The translations under genes were made by a program, and so were the position numbers. DNA of 64,000 nt from Pseudomonadota bacterium (GTDB lineage Bacteria > Pseudomonadota > Gammaproteobacteria > Steroidobacterales > Steroidobacteraceae): contig JAJZDW010000007.1 of NCBI GenBank assembly GCA_021851405.1, positions 52,640 through 116,639 of the forward strand, in the 5' to 3' direction. The notes under the pieces are model-generated. The model was not told the origin of the DNA and made no database searches. It saw only the letters and a program-made list of their open reading frames with translations. This document shows positions 44,134-52,717 of the stretch, piece after piece. Position 1 is the first letter of the stretch, and each line of letters opens with the position of its first letter.

Positions 44134-45123
44134 TCAGGGGCCGCCGCAGCCGCCGGCCGCCTCGATTTCCACATCCAGGTCGGCGCGGCACACGTCGGCC
44201 TGCAGATACACGCGCGCCGCAGCGGAGCCGAGCGCCGCGTCGACTTCCCGGCGGACGGTCTCGAGGTCCGAGCGGTGGCGCACGTAGATCTTGTAGAGGA
44301 GCCGTTCGAGACTGAACTCCGGGAGCTCCCCGAGCAGCGCCCCGATATTCGCCAGTGTCTCGCGCGTCTGGGCAGCGGCATCGCCGGCGTGCAGCGTGCG
44401 GTGGCCGACGATGCTGGCGGTGCCGGAGATGAACAGTGCCTCGCGTCCGGCGTGCTCGATGAGCGTCGCGCGCGAGAAGCTCGGGGAGCGCTCGCCGTAC
44501 TCGCGCGGGTAGTGGTAGGCGCTCACCTGGCGCGGGTTCTCGAGGCAGCGCGGTGCGCGCCGCGCCGCCAGGAAATACACCACGAGCGGACCGTCGATGC
44601 TGCCGAGGGCGCTGGCCGCCGGGACGTTGCCGCCCACCGGGCGGCCGGAGGCGATGAGCGCACGCTGGCGCGCGATGTTGAACTGCCGGTAGCGCTCCAG
44701 GCCGTGCGTCTCGAGGTTGATGCGCGGCAGGTAGTTCCACACCCGCACCAGGTGCGCATGTCCGCTCGCCTCGAGCGCCGCGTGCACCTGGCGGTAGGCC
44801 CATTCGGTGGCCGTCTCAAGACCGGTGCGCTCCGCACCGTCCGGCGGCTCCTCGGCCTCGAGTGCCCCGAAGGTCAGGTCCGCCGTATGCGCCAGGCGCA
44901 CCGCGCCGCAGTGCCCGTAGCGCACCGGTTCAGCACTGCTCCAGTGCTCGATCAGCGCACCAGGTCCGGCCAACACTGGCATGCGCACCGCGACATCCGG
45001 CGCCGCTGCGGCCGCGAGGGCTGGCGGCGGCAGGCCGTAGCGTGCCGTGGCGAGCGTACCGGCCCGGTCTGCTGGCGTGCCGGCCGGCTGGTAGGCGAGG
45101 TGCAATCCCGTCGTCCCGTTCAT
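44134..45123 (-). CDS. xanB2: chorismatase / hydroxybenzoate synthase (XanB2, FkbO/Hyg5 family)
   Basis: A 329-residue protein of the FkbO/Hyg5 chorismatase family. RVWNYLPRINLE, GLERYRQFNIARQRALI, YFLAARRAP, YHYPREYGERSPSFSRA and LFISGTASIVGH are the conserved blocks of the RidA-like fold. XanB2 in Xanthomonas converts chorismate to 3- and 4-hydroxybenzoate, the xanthomonadin starter and a ubiquinone precursor. Its position inside this operon supports that role. It shares a 4-base ATGA overlap with the halogenase-like gene upstream. Confidence 0.88.
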   Translation of the reverse strand: MNGTTGLHLAYQPAGTPADRAGTLATARYGLPPPALAAAAAPDVAVRMPVLAGPGALIEHWSSAEPVRYGHCGAVRLAHTADLTFGALEAEEPPDGAERTGLETATEWAYRQVHAALEASGHAHLVRVWNYLPRINLETHGLERYRQFNIARQRALIASGRPVGGNVPAASALGSIDGPLVVYFLAARRAPRCLENPRQVSAYHYPREYGERSPSFSRATLIEHAGREALFISGTASIVGHRTLHAGDAAAQTRETLANIGALLGELPEFSLERLLYKIYVRHRSDLETVRREVDAALGSAAARVYLQADVCRADLDVEIEAAGGCGGP

Positions 45124-46421
45124 CCGTGCGGCACCACGGCGAGGCGGCGCACGCGCCGCGCGCGCGCGGCCCAGCAGCGGCGCGGCATGCCGAGCGCGGT
45201 GAGCAGGAACACGCCCTGGAAGGCGCGCAGCGACGGCCAGATGGGCGTATCGGCAAAGATGTCCCCGGCGAGCAGCGACAGGAGCGCCTCGCGCATGCGC
45301 AGCGGGTTCTTTGGGGCGAGCAACAGCGCCTGCATCGCCGGGTGCGTCATGCGGTAGATGAACCACTCGAAGCGCTTCGGTCCGCGCCGCACGGTGCGCG
45401 CGAAGCGGCGCAGCGCGGCGCCTGCGCGCCGCGGCGCGCTCAGACAGACCTCGAGGGCATCCGCCGCGGCGAGGCCCCCGACCATGGCGAACAACACCCC
45501 GGAGGAGAACACCGGATCGATGAACGAGTAGGCATCGCCCACGAGCAGATAGCGCGCCCCGTGGGCCTGGGCGCACTGATAGCTGTAGCTGCCGGTGGCC
45601 TGCACCTCGGTGGTGAGCTCGGCCCCGGCGAGCCGAGGCGTGAGCGCCGGGCAGCACGCCAGGGTCGCGAGGAAGAACTCGCGCACGTCCTCGCGGCGGC
45701 TCTTCATATACTCCGGCCACACGACCGCCCCGACGCTCGTGGTCCCATCCGCGAGCGGAATGAACCAGCACCAGCCCTGCTCGAACCAGAAAAGGGCGAT
45801 GTCCCCGCAGCGGGCACAGTCCGGATCGCGCCAGGCGCCGCTGAAGTGCGCGTACATCGAGCAGCTCTCGTGCGCGCGGCTGCGCTGCTTGGTGCCGAGG
45901 CGGGAGGCGAGGAAGGTGTCGCGCCCGGAGGCGTCGATCAGATAGCGTGCCTCGAACGAGCGCAGCGTCCCGCCGTGCTCGGCCTGCACTCGCACCGTGT
46001 CGGTCTCGAACTGCACCTCGCGCGCGCGGCACTCCTCGATCACCGTGGCGCCGAGCGCCGCGGCGCGTCGGATCAGGATCGCGTCGAACTCCGAGCGGCG
46101 CACCTGGTAGGCGAGCGGCAGCGCCTTGTTCCAGCCGTCGGCGAACGCAAAGCGCTGCGTGCGCGTCGGGGCCGTGGCGTGAAACTCCGCGCCGAACTTC
46201 GGCAGGCCGATGGCACGGATCTGCTCGGCGACGCCGAGTTGCTCGAGCAGCGGCAGGTTGGCCGGCAGCAGCGACTCGCCGATGTGAAAGCGCGGATGAT
46301 GCGCCTTCTCCAGGAGCACCACGCGGCGGCCGCGCGCCGCGAGGCTCGCCGCGGCGCTCGAGCCGCCGGGGCCGCCGCCGACGATTAGGACGTCGCAGCG
46401 TTCGGGCGCAGCTGCGCTCAT
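45120..46421 (-). CDS. flavin-dependent halogenase-family oxidoreductase
   Basis: A 433-residue FAD protein. The dinucleotide motif VLIVGGGPGGSSAAASLAARG opens the chain, and HHPRFHIGESLLP is the family's second block. WCWFIPLADG contains the WxWxIP pattern that marks flavin halogenases and blocks monooxygenation. LLVGDAYSFIDPVFSSG binds FAD. In Xanthomonas a related gene accompanies brominated xanthomonadins. Whether this one halogenates, or acts as a dehydrogenase like some relatives, needs the catalytic Lys to be aligned. It starts at ATG 46421, overlapping the His-rich gene. Confidence 0.85.
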   Translation of the reverse strand: MSAAAPERCDVLIVGGGPGGSSAAASLAARGRRVVLLEKAHHPRFHIGESLLPANLPLLEQLGVAEQIRAIGLPKFGAEFHATAPTRTQRFAFADGWNKALPLAYQVRRSEFDAILIRRAAALGATVIEECRAREVQFETDTVRVQAEHGGTLRSFEARYLIDASGRDTFLASRLGTKQRSRAHESCSMYAHFSGAWRDPDCARCGDIALFWFEQGWCWFIPLADGTTSVGAVVWPEYMKSRREDVREFFLATLACCPALTPRLAGAELTTEVQATGSYSYQCAQAHGARYLLVGDAYSFIDPVFSSGVLFAMVGGLAAADALEVCLSAPRRAGAALRRFARTVRRGPKRFEWFIYRMTHPAMQALLLAPKNPLRMREALLSLLAGDIFADTPIWPSLRAFQGVFLLTALGMPRRCWAARARRVRRLAVVPHG

Positions 46422-46936
46422 GCGTGCGAGCCCGCTCCGTGTTTGCGATGCAGAGCCTGCTTCAGCCGCTGCGCGGCGCGCCGGACCGCGTGACCGAAGG
46501 ACTTCGCGCCGTGCGCGATCGCATGTCCGGCGCGGCGCGCAGCGTGCTTGATGCGGCTGCGGACCGGTGCGCTGCGGTGCGCGACGGTGTGCCCGACGCG
46601 TCGGGCGGTGTGCGCGACCGAATGCCCGAAGCGCTTCGCGTCGTGTTTGACGCGCTGGCGGGTCGGGTGCGTGTCGCGCGCGACGGTGTGTCCGACGTGC
46701 GTGGCAGTGTGCGCGACCGAGTGCCCGAAGCGCTTCGCGTCGATCTTGATGCGCTCGCGGGCCGGGCGCGTGTCGCGCGCCACCGCATGCCCGAACTTCT
46801 TCGCCGCGTGTGCGATGCGCTCGCTGGCGTGACGCACGTCTTGCGTGAAGGAGCCGGGCGCGGCGTGCGCAATCGGCAGGCCGACTGGGGCGAGCGCGAG
46901 CAGCGCGGTGCAGGCGAACCGTGTGGCTGTTTGCAT
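46418..46936 (-). CDS. secreted histidine-rich protein with 33-residue repeats (first gene of pigment operon)
   Basis: A 172-residue protein of unrecognised family. A signal peptide (ACTALLALAPVGLPIAHA) ends near residue 25, so the mature part is periplasmic or exported. It is strongly basic and rich in His, Arg and Ala. Residues 62-94, 95-127 and 128-160 are three 33-residue repeats (DAKRFGHSVAHTA, VGHTVA). Gly-His pairs at residues 49, 71, 82, 104, 115, 137 and 148 are spaced alternately 22 and 11 residues apart, implying an 11-residue helical period. The last 4 bases overlap the halogenase start, tying it to the pigment operon. Metal, haem or anionic-lipid binding are guesses only. Confidence 0.75.
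   Translation of the reverse strand: MQTATRFACTALLALAPVGLPIAHAAPGSFTQDVRHASERIAHAAKKFGHAVARDTRPARERIKIDAKRFGHSVAHTATHVGHTVARDTHPTRQRVKHDAKRFGHSVAHTARRVGHTVAHRSAPVRSRIKHAARRAGHAIAHGAKSFGHAVRRAAQRLKQALHRKHGAGSHA
46457..46753 (-). repeat. 99-bp coding repeat, three copies
   Basis: Three tandem 99-base units encode residues 62-160 of the histidine-rich protein. The first two are close in sequence and the third is diverged. The unit is a multiple of 33 bases, like the unrelated coiled-coil gene at 31967-32476. Confidence 0.65.
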
Positions 46937-47028
46937 ACAGACACCCCGAAGGTGAAGGTGCTGCGGATGGTACCGTAGGTTGGCCCGGACGGTGCCAATT
47001 GTCACTGCGATCGGGCACACTTGAGCGA

Positions 47029-48747
47029 ATGAGCACCGAACGGCTGCCGATCTCCGTTCTCAGGCGCCGCTTCGTGCCGGGCCGATGGGACCTGCTCGCC
47101 TTCGTGCTGGTGTTCGCCGCGCTGGCCTACCTGGCGCACGCCGCCTACGGACTGACCCGTCCGCTCTCGCACCTGGAGTCGGTGCGGATCTCGCTGAGCC
47201 CCTGGGCGCTGCCGGGCTATGCCGCCCAGACGGCGCTGCGCATGCTGGTGGCGATGCTCGCCTCGCTGGTCTTCACCTTTACCTATGCGACGCTCGCGGC
47301 CAAGAGCCGCCGCGCCGCCGTGGTGCTGGTGCCGCTGCTCGACATTCTGCAGTCGGTGCCCATCCTCGGCTTCTCGTTCCTGATCGTGTTCTTCCTCTCG
47401 CTCACCCCGGGACGGGTGGCCGGCGCGGAGATGGCCGCGGTCTTCCTGGTCTTCACCAGCCAGGCGTGGAACATGGCCTTCAGCTTCTATCACTCCCTGC
47501 GCAGCATCCCGCAGGAGCTCGACGAGGCCGCGCGCGCCTTTCGTCTGGGGCCGTGGATGCGCTTCTGGCGGCTCGAAGTTCCCTTCGCCATGCCCGCGCT
47601 CATCTGGAACATGATGATGTCGATGTCCGGCGGCTGGTTCTTCGTGGTGGCCGCCGAGGCGATCAGCGTCGGACACACCACCGTGACGCTGCCGGGGATC
47701 GGCTCGTACATCGCCCGCGCCATCGCCGAGCGCAATCTCGATGCGATCGGGTGGGCGATCGGCGCGATGAGCGTCGTGATCCTGATCTTCGATCAGATCA
47801 TCTTCCGCCCGCTGATCGCGAGCGCCGACTGGTTCCGGCTCGAGCAGGAAGCGGGGCTGACCCCGAGCCGCTCCTGGGCGCTGACCATGATGCGCCGCTC
47901 GCGCCTGCTCAGCGTCGCCGCCGGCGGCTTCGTCGGCGTGGTGCGTCTGGGTTTCAGCCGGGCTCCCGCGCCGCGCCGCGCGCGGCGCGAGGGGACCGAT
48001 GGCCGCTCCGGCGAGTGGCTTTGGTATGCCACGGTGGCGATCGTGGTGGCCGCGATCGGCTGGACGACCGCCCGCTACGTGTTCGCGCGCGTGCCGCCGC
48101 ATGAGGTGCTGCACGTCGCGGGACTGGGCCTGTTGACGCTGCTGCGCGTGGTGGTGTTGATTGCGCTGGCGAGTGCGATCTGGGTGCCGATCGGGGTGTA
48201 CGTCGGCATCCGCCCGCGGCTCGCCGCGGCGGTGCAGCCGGTGGCGCAGTTCCTGGCCGCCTTTCCGGTGAACCTGCTGTTCCCCGTGGTGGTCTCCGAG
48301 ATCGTCGCGTTTCGGCTGAACCCGAACATCTGGTTGAGCCCGCTGATGATTCTCGGCACGCAGTGGTACATCCTCTTCAATGTGATTGCCGGGGCCTCCT
48401 CGCTGCCGAATGAGCTGAAGCAGGTCGGCAGCAATCTGAAGGTGCGCGGCTGGCTGTGGTGGCGGCGCATCGCACTGCCGGCCGTGTTCCCGTTCTACGT
48501 CACCGGGGCGATCACCGCCGCCGGCGGCTCGTGGAATGCGAGCATCGTCTCGGAGGTTGCCGCCTGGGGCAACAAACACCTGGCGGCCGCGGGACTCGGT
48601 GCGTACATCGCCAATGCGACCCGTGCCGGCAACTTCGCCCGCACCGTACTCGGGATCGTGGTGATGAGTCTGTTCGTCGTGATCATCAACCGACTGTTCT
48701 GGCGCCCGCTCTATGCGCGCGCCGAGCGCAAATTCCGCATGAGCTGA
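47029..48747 (+). CDS. ABC transporter permease, two fused NitT/TauT-type domains
   Basis: A 572-residue inner-membrane protein with two BPD_transp_1 domains in one chain (about 60-285 and 370-560). Each carries an EAA-type loop: ELDEAARAFRLGPWMRFWRLEVP and ELKQVGSNLKVRGWLWWRRIALP. The two are joined by a basic linker (APAPRRARREG). Fused permeases of this sort occur with nitrate/sulfonate/bicarbonate-type importers. ATG 47029 is the start; it is divergent from the pigment operon with about 90 bases between. The ATPase follows 9 bases later. No periplasmic binding protein gene is present, so the substrate is unknown. Confidence 0.9.
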   Translation: MSTERLPISVLRRRFVPGRWDLLAFVLVFAALAYLAHAAYGLTRPLSHLESVRISLSPWALPGYAAQTALRMLVAMLASLVFTFTYATLAAKSRRAAVVLVPLLDILQSVPILGFSFLIVFFLSLTPGRVAGAEMAAVFLVFTSQAWNMAFSFYHSLRSIPQELDEAARAFRLGPWMRFWRLEVPFAMPALIWNMMMSMSGGWFFVVAAEAISVGHTTVTLPGIGSYIARAIAERNLDAIGWAIGAMSVVILIFDQIIFRPLIASADWFRLEQEAGLTPSRSWALTMMRRSRLLSVAAGGFVGVVRLGFSRAPAPRRARREGTDGRSGEWLWYATVAIVVAAIGWTTARYVFARVPPHEVLHVAGLGLLTLLRVVVLIALASAIWVPIGVYVGIRPRLAAAVQPVAQFLAAFPVNLLFPVVVSEIVAFRLNPNIWLSPLMILGTQWYILFNVIAGASSLPNELKQVGSNLKVRGWLWWRRIALPAVFPFYVTGAITAAGGSWNASIVSEVAAWGNKHLAAAGLGAYIANATRAGNFARTVLGIVVMSLFVVIINRLFWRPLYARAERKFRMS

Positions 48748-48756
48748 GGGCGAGCC

Positions 48757-50085
48757 ATGAGCGACGCTGCGAGATCTGCCGCCCCGCCCGAATCGCTGCT
48801 CGAAGTCGAGCACATCGAGCGCAGTTTCTTCAAACCCGACGGGGATGAGCTGCGGGTGCTGGAGGATGTGAACCTGGCGCTGAAGCGCGGGGAGATCGTC
48901 GGTCTGCTCGGGCGCTCCGGCTCCGGTAAATCGACGCTGCTGCGCGTGATCGCCGGTCTCGATCCGCCCTCGCGCGGCACCGTGCGCTACCTCGGGGCGC
49001 CGGTGAGCGGCCCGGCCGAGGGCATCTCGATGGTGTTCCAGGGGTTTGCGCTCTTCCCCTGGCTCACCGTGCTCGGCAACGTGCAGCTCGGCCTCGAGGC
49101 GATGCGCCTGCCGGAGGCCGAGATCCGCAAGCGCTCGCTCGCGGCGATCGACCTGATCGGGCTCGACGGCTACGAATCGGCCTATCCGCGCGAGCTCTCC
49201 GGCGGCATGCGCCAGCGGGTCGGTTTCGCGCGCGCGCTGGTGGTGCACCCGAACATCCTGCTGATGGACGAGCCGTTCTCGGCGCTCGATGTGCTCACCG
49301 CCGAGACGCTGCGCAACGATTTTCTCGACCTGTGGGGTCGCGGCGAGCTGCCGATTGGCGCGGTGCTGCTGGTGACGCACAACATCGAGGAGGCGGTGCA
49401 GATGTGCGACCGCCTGCTCATCTTCGCCACCCATCCGGGGCGGGTGGTGAGCGAGATCGCGATCGATCTGGCGCATCCGCGCGAGCCGCTCGATCCACGC
49501 TTTCGCGCGCTGGTCGATCGGGTGTACGTGGAGATGACCGCGCGTCCCGGGCATGGCCGCGACGGCGTGCGCGCCGAGCGGCCGATGGCCGCGACGATCG
49601 GCACTGCGCTCGAGCACGTCTCGACGAACCTGCTCGCCGGCCTGATCGAGGCGGTGAGCGAGCCGCCGTACGACGGGCGTGCGGACCTGCCAGCCATTGC
49701 CCAGGCGCTGCACATGGAGGGTGATGATCTGTTCCCGGTGGCCGAGACGCTGCAGATGCTGCACCTGGCGGAAGTCGGCGGCGGTGACATTCGCCTCACC
49801 GAGGCGGGGCTCGCCTTCGCCCATTCCGACACCGATGAGCGCAAGAGCCTCTTCGCCCGCCATCTGCTCGCCTACGTGCCGCTCGCGGCCCACGTGCGCC
49901 GGGTGCTCGATGAGCGCAGCGCGCACCGCGCCCCGAAGAGCCGCTTCCTCGATGAGATCGAGGACAACATGGCCGAGGAGGCCGCCGAGCAGACGCTGCG
50001 CGCGGTGATCAGCTGGGGCCGCTATGCGGAGATCTTCGCCTACGACGATCAGCGTCAGGTGTTCACGCTGGAGAATCCGGCGTGA
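48757..50085 (+). CDS. ABC transporter ATPase with C-terminal AAA-associated domain
   Basis: A 442-residue protein. The ATPase part (about 10-260) has Walker A GLLGRSGSGKST, signature LSGGMRQRVGFARAL, Walker B ILLMDEPFSALD and the switch His in LLVTHNIEEAV. The C-terminal part (about 275-440) is the AAA-associated domain that accompanies nitrate/sulfonate-type ATPases of this fused-permease group; it looks regulatory. It is translated with the permease, and its stop overlaps the start of the response regulator by 4 bases, linking transport to the two-component system. Confidence 0.9.
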   Translation: MSDAARSAAPPESLLEVEHIERSFFKPDGDELRVLEDVNLALKRGEIVGLLGRSGSGKSTLLRVIAGLDPPSRGTVRYLGAPVSGPAEGISMVFQGFALFPWLTVLGNVQLGLEAMRLPEAEIRKRSLAAIDLIGLDGYESAYPRELSGGMRQRVGFARALVVHPNILLMDEPFSALDVLTAETLRNDFLDLWGRGELPIGAVLLVTHNIEEAVQMCDRLLIFATHPGRVVSEIAIDLAHPREPLDPRFRALVDRVYVEMTARPGHGRDGVRAERPMAATIGTALEHVSTNLLAGLIEAVSEPPYDGRADLPAIAQALHMEGDDLFPVAETLQMLHLAEVGGGDIRLTEAGLAFAHSDTDERKSLFARHLLAYVPLAAHVRRVLDERSAHRAPKSRFLDEIEDNMAEEAAEQTLRAVISWGRYAEIFAYDDQRQVFTLENPA

Positions 50086-50774
50086 GTGCCGCCGAGGGGC
50101 GCGCGCAGCTGCTGCTCGTCGATGACGATGCGGAGCTGTGCGCGATGCTGCGCGAGTATCTCGAGCCCGAGGGGTTCGGTGCCGAGTCGGCCGAGAACGG
50201 CCAGAGCGCGCTCGAGCGGCTCGCGCGCGGCGGGATCGACCTGGTCGTGCTCGATGTGATGCTGCCGGGACTGAGCGGTTTCGAGGTGCTGCGCCGGCTG
50301 CGCGCCACGAGCCGCGTGCCGGTGCTGATGCTCACGGCGCGCGGGGAGGAAATCGACCGGGTGGTGGGCCTGGAGATGGGCGCTGACGATTATCTGGCCA
50401 AGCCCTTCAGTCCCCGTGAGCTCGTGGCGCGGATCCGAGCGGTGCTGCGCCGCATGGCCGATGCGCCCGCCGGCGGCCTGCTCGCATTCGGCACGCTCAC
50501 GCTCGATGTGCGGGCGCACCGGGCTCAGGTCGAGGGCGAGGACTTGGAGCTCACCAGCGCGGAGCTGCGCATCCTCGAGCTGCTGATGCAGGCCGACACC
50601 CGCACCGTCGGGCGCGAGGAGCTGATGCAGCAGGCACTCGGGCGGCGGCTGCTGCCCACCGACCGCAGCCTCGACACCCACGTCAGCAACCTGCGGCGCA
50701 AGCTCGCCCGCTTCACCGATCGCATCCGCATCCAGGGCGTGCGGGGCGCCGGGTATGCCCTGATGCAGCGCTGA
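50082..50774 (+). CDS. OmpR/CpxR-type response regulator
   Basis: A 230-residue two-domain regulator. The receiver has the acidic pocket VDDDAE, the phospho-acceptor Asp58 in VVLDVMLPG, the switch Thr in LMLTARGEE and Lys in DDYLAKPFSP. The C-terminal winged helix (about 135-228, ELRILELLMQ, SLDTHVSNLRRKL) is of the OmpR class and closest in style to CpxR. It overlaps the ABC ATPase gene and is 4 bases from the kinase gene. Confidence 0.93.
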   Translation: MSAAEGRAQLLLVDDDAELCAMLREYLEPEGFGAESAENGQSALERLARGGIDLVVLDVMLPGLSGFEVLRRLRATSRVPVLMLTARGEEIDRVVGLEMGADDYLAKPFSPRELVARIRAVLRRMADAPAGGLLAFGTLTLDVRAHRAQVEGEDLELTSAELRILELLMQADTRTVGREELMQQALGRRLLPTDRSLDTHVSNLRRKLARFTDRIRIQGVRGAGYALMQR

Positions 50775-50778
50775 ATCC

Positions 50779-52152
50779 ATGCACTCGCTCTTCTGGCGCA
50801 TCTTCTGGTCGTTCTGGCTCGCGATCGCCCTGATCCTCGTCGGGACCGTCACCGCCGCGGTGGACGAGGTGATCGTGCACCGCGAACAGATGCCCTGGGC
50901 GCAGCGCGGGGCGCTGTTCCAGCAGGCCGCGGTCGCCTTCGAGCACGGCGGTCCGCCGGCGCTGAAGCACTGGGCCGAGGGCTTGCGCGGTGGGCCGTAT
51001 TACTGGCGGACCTTCGTGATCGGCCCGAATGAGCACGACATCCTCGGGCGCTCGGTGCCACCGTTGCTGCGGGTGTTCCTGGTGCCCGGCCCGGCGGACC
51101 ACACCGGTCGCCCGCCGCCGATCGGCGGGGCGCTGGTGCTCACCGAACCCGACGGGCGGATGTATCAAGTGGTGGTGACGGGGCTGCACCGCCACCCGCT
51201 GCTCTTCTTCGGTGCGCTGGGGCTGCCCGGGGTCGGGGGCACCACGCTCGCCGTGGCGCTCATCGTGAGCACCGTCATCTGCTTCCTGCTGGCGCGCTAC
51301 CTGGTCGGACCGATCGACCGTCTGCGCCGCGCGGCCCGCGCCGTGGCGGCGGGCCATCTCGAGGTGCGCGTCGTTCCGGACATGCGCGGCCGGCACGATG
51401 ACCTGGCGCGTCTCGCGGCGGACTTCGATGCCATGACGGGGCGGCTGCAGGGGTTGCTCGAGTCGAAGCAACAGCTGCTGCGCGACGTGTCGCACGAGTT
51501 GCGCTCCCCGCTGACACGGTTGCAGCTCGCGCTCTCACTGGCGCAGCGCGAGGAAGAGGTGCCGCGCCAGCTGGCGCGCATCGGCCGCGAGGCCGATCGG
51601 CTCGAGCAGCTGATCGCGCGCATCCTGCGTCTGGCGCGGCTCGAGCGGGCGCCCGGGGACATCGGCGGGGAGCCGCTCGACACCGGCGCGCTGCTCGAGC
51701 AGATCGTCGCCGACGTCGCCATCGAGGCCGATGCGCGGGGTTGTCAGGTGGTGCTTGAGCGCGACAGTGCACTGCAGACGCTGGCCGATCCGGAGCTGCT
51801 GCGCAGCGCCTTCGAGAACGTCATCCGCAATGCCGTGCGCTACGGCGCCGCCGGCACCGCCGTCGAGGTTAAGGCGCGGCGCACGGCGTCGCCAAGCGGC
51901 GGGGAGGGGGACATCGAGGTCACCGTGCACGATCACGGCCCGGGGGTGCCGGAGAAGGATCTCGAGGCGATCTTCGAGCCGTTCTACCGAATCGATGCGG
52001 CCCGTCACCGCGCCGTCGGCGGGGATGGGCTCGGGCTGGCCATCGCGGCGCGCGCCATCGCGGTGCACGGCGGGCGGATCAGCGCGCGCAACGGGGCGGC
52101 GGGCGGCCTCGAGGTGCACATGATTTTCCCGGTGCGCCGCCTTGCACCGTGA
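50779..52152 (+). CDS. sensor histidine kinase (CpxA-like)
   Basis: A 457-residue membrane kinase. A first helix (IFWSFWLAIALILVGTVTAA), a periplasmic sensor of about 130 residues, and a second helix (TTLAVALIVSTVICFLLARYL) lead into HAMP. The phospho-acceptor His is in LRDVSHELRSPLTRLQL near residue 240. The ATP-binding domain shows ENVIRNAVRYG, DHGPGVPEKD and GGDGLGLAIAARA. The signal is unknown; the coupling to the ABC transporter upstream suggests it may sense the substrate or envelope state. Confidence 0.93.
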   Translation: MHSLFWRIFWSFWLAIALILVGTVTAAVDEVIVHREQMPWAQRGALFQQAAVAFEHGGPPALKHWAEGLRGGPYYWRTFVIGPNEHDILGRSVPPLLRVFLVPGPADHTGRPPPIGGALVLTEPDGRMYQVVVTGLHRHPLLFFGALGLPGVGGTTLAVALIVSTVICFLLARYLVGPIDRLRRAARAVAAGHLEVRVVPDMRGRHDDLARLAADFDAMTGRLQGLLESKQQLLRDVSHELRSPLTRLQLALSLAQREEEVPRQLARIGREADRLEQLIARILRLARLERAPGDIGGEPLDTGALLEQIVADVAIEADARGCQVVLERDSALQTLADPELLRSAFENVIRNAVRYGAAGTAVEVKARRTASPSGGEGDIEVTVHDHGPGVPEKDLEAIFEPFYRIDAARHRAVGGDGLGLAIAARAIAVHGGRISARNGAAGGLEVHMIFPVRRLAP

Positions 52153-52197
52153 GGCGGTTGTGGCGGGCGAGGGGCGCTTTCCGCTACAATTTCGGCC

Positions 52198-52491
52198 ATG
52201 AAAGTGATCGTTCTTGTCGGTGCCACGGTGGCGTTGTGCGTAGGGGTTGCGGCCTTCGCGCTGCACTTCGAACTGAGTGCGCGCACGCATGCATTAGCGG
52301 AATTGCGCCAGCTGAGCGGCCAGACCCAGTCGGACCTCCAGCGCCACCGCATCACGCAGACGCGGGCGAGTGCCGTCGATGGTCGGCTCGATCAGGCGCG
52401 CCTCGAGCTGAAGGAAGACGACGTCCGCGGCGCGCAGGTATTGCTCGATCACGTCAAAGCGACTCTCGATACGCGCGCTCGCGCCGCCTGA
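52198..52491 (+). CDS. small membrane-anchored helical protein
   Basis: A 97-residue protein starting MKVIVLVGATVALCVGVAAFALHF, a membrane anchor or uncleaved signal. The rest is a charged amphipathic helix (RLDQARLELKEDDVRGAQVLLDHVKATLDT). Position and codon use resemble the upstream genes, so it may be an accessory of the two-component system. No family is recognised. The end abuts an IS630 relic. Confidence 0.6.
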   Translation: MKVIVLVGATVALCVGVAAFALHFELSARTHALAELRQLSGQTQSDLQRHRITQTRASAVDGRLDQARLELKEDDVRGAQVLLDHVKATLDTRARAA

Positions 52492-52539
52492 GCGCCCGGC
52501 GTCGGCGCCGGGCCGGGACGCGTATCCTCTCGAACGTTA

Positions 52540-52717
52540 GCGCCAGAGCTCCCGCGCGCGCCGCGGCATCCGATGCGCGATGTACTCGTCGATTGCCGCG
52601 ACCCATTCGGGCACGCTCGTGAAAGCACCGCGACGCACGCGCTCGGTGGTGATGTTGCGGAAGAAGCGCTCCACCCTGTTCAGCCACTCGCCGTGGGGGT
52701 GACGTTGCTGGCGCATC
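52540..52717 (-). pseudogene. IS630-family transposase fragment with internal deletion
   Basis: On the minus strand the fragment reads QRHPHGEWLNRVERFFRN, TTERVRRGAFTSVPEW and AIDEYIAH, the C-terminal part of an IS630/Tc1-type transposase. Compared with the longer copy at 54923-55958, the 159 bases between two TTCAGCCAC repeats are absent, so two WL-containing blocks are fused in frame. Beyond 52717 similarity stops. It is a degraded insertion remnant in the same orientation as the longer copy. Confidence 0.8.

Noticed and set aside
46457..46753. Histone H1-like or Lea-type nucleoid protein
   Set aside because: The sequence is basic and Ala-rich, but a clear signal peptide and regular Gly-His spacing argue for an exported protein.
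47002..49926. A 974-codon open frame on the minus strand
   Set aside because: It is antisense to the ABC permease and ATPase genes, which carry clear motifs. Its translation is low-complexity His/Arg/Glu-rich sequence typical of GC-rich shadow frames.
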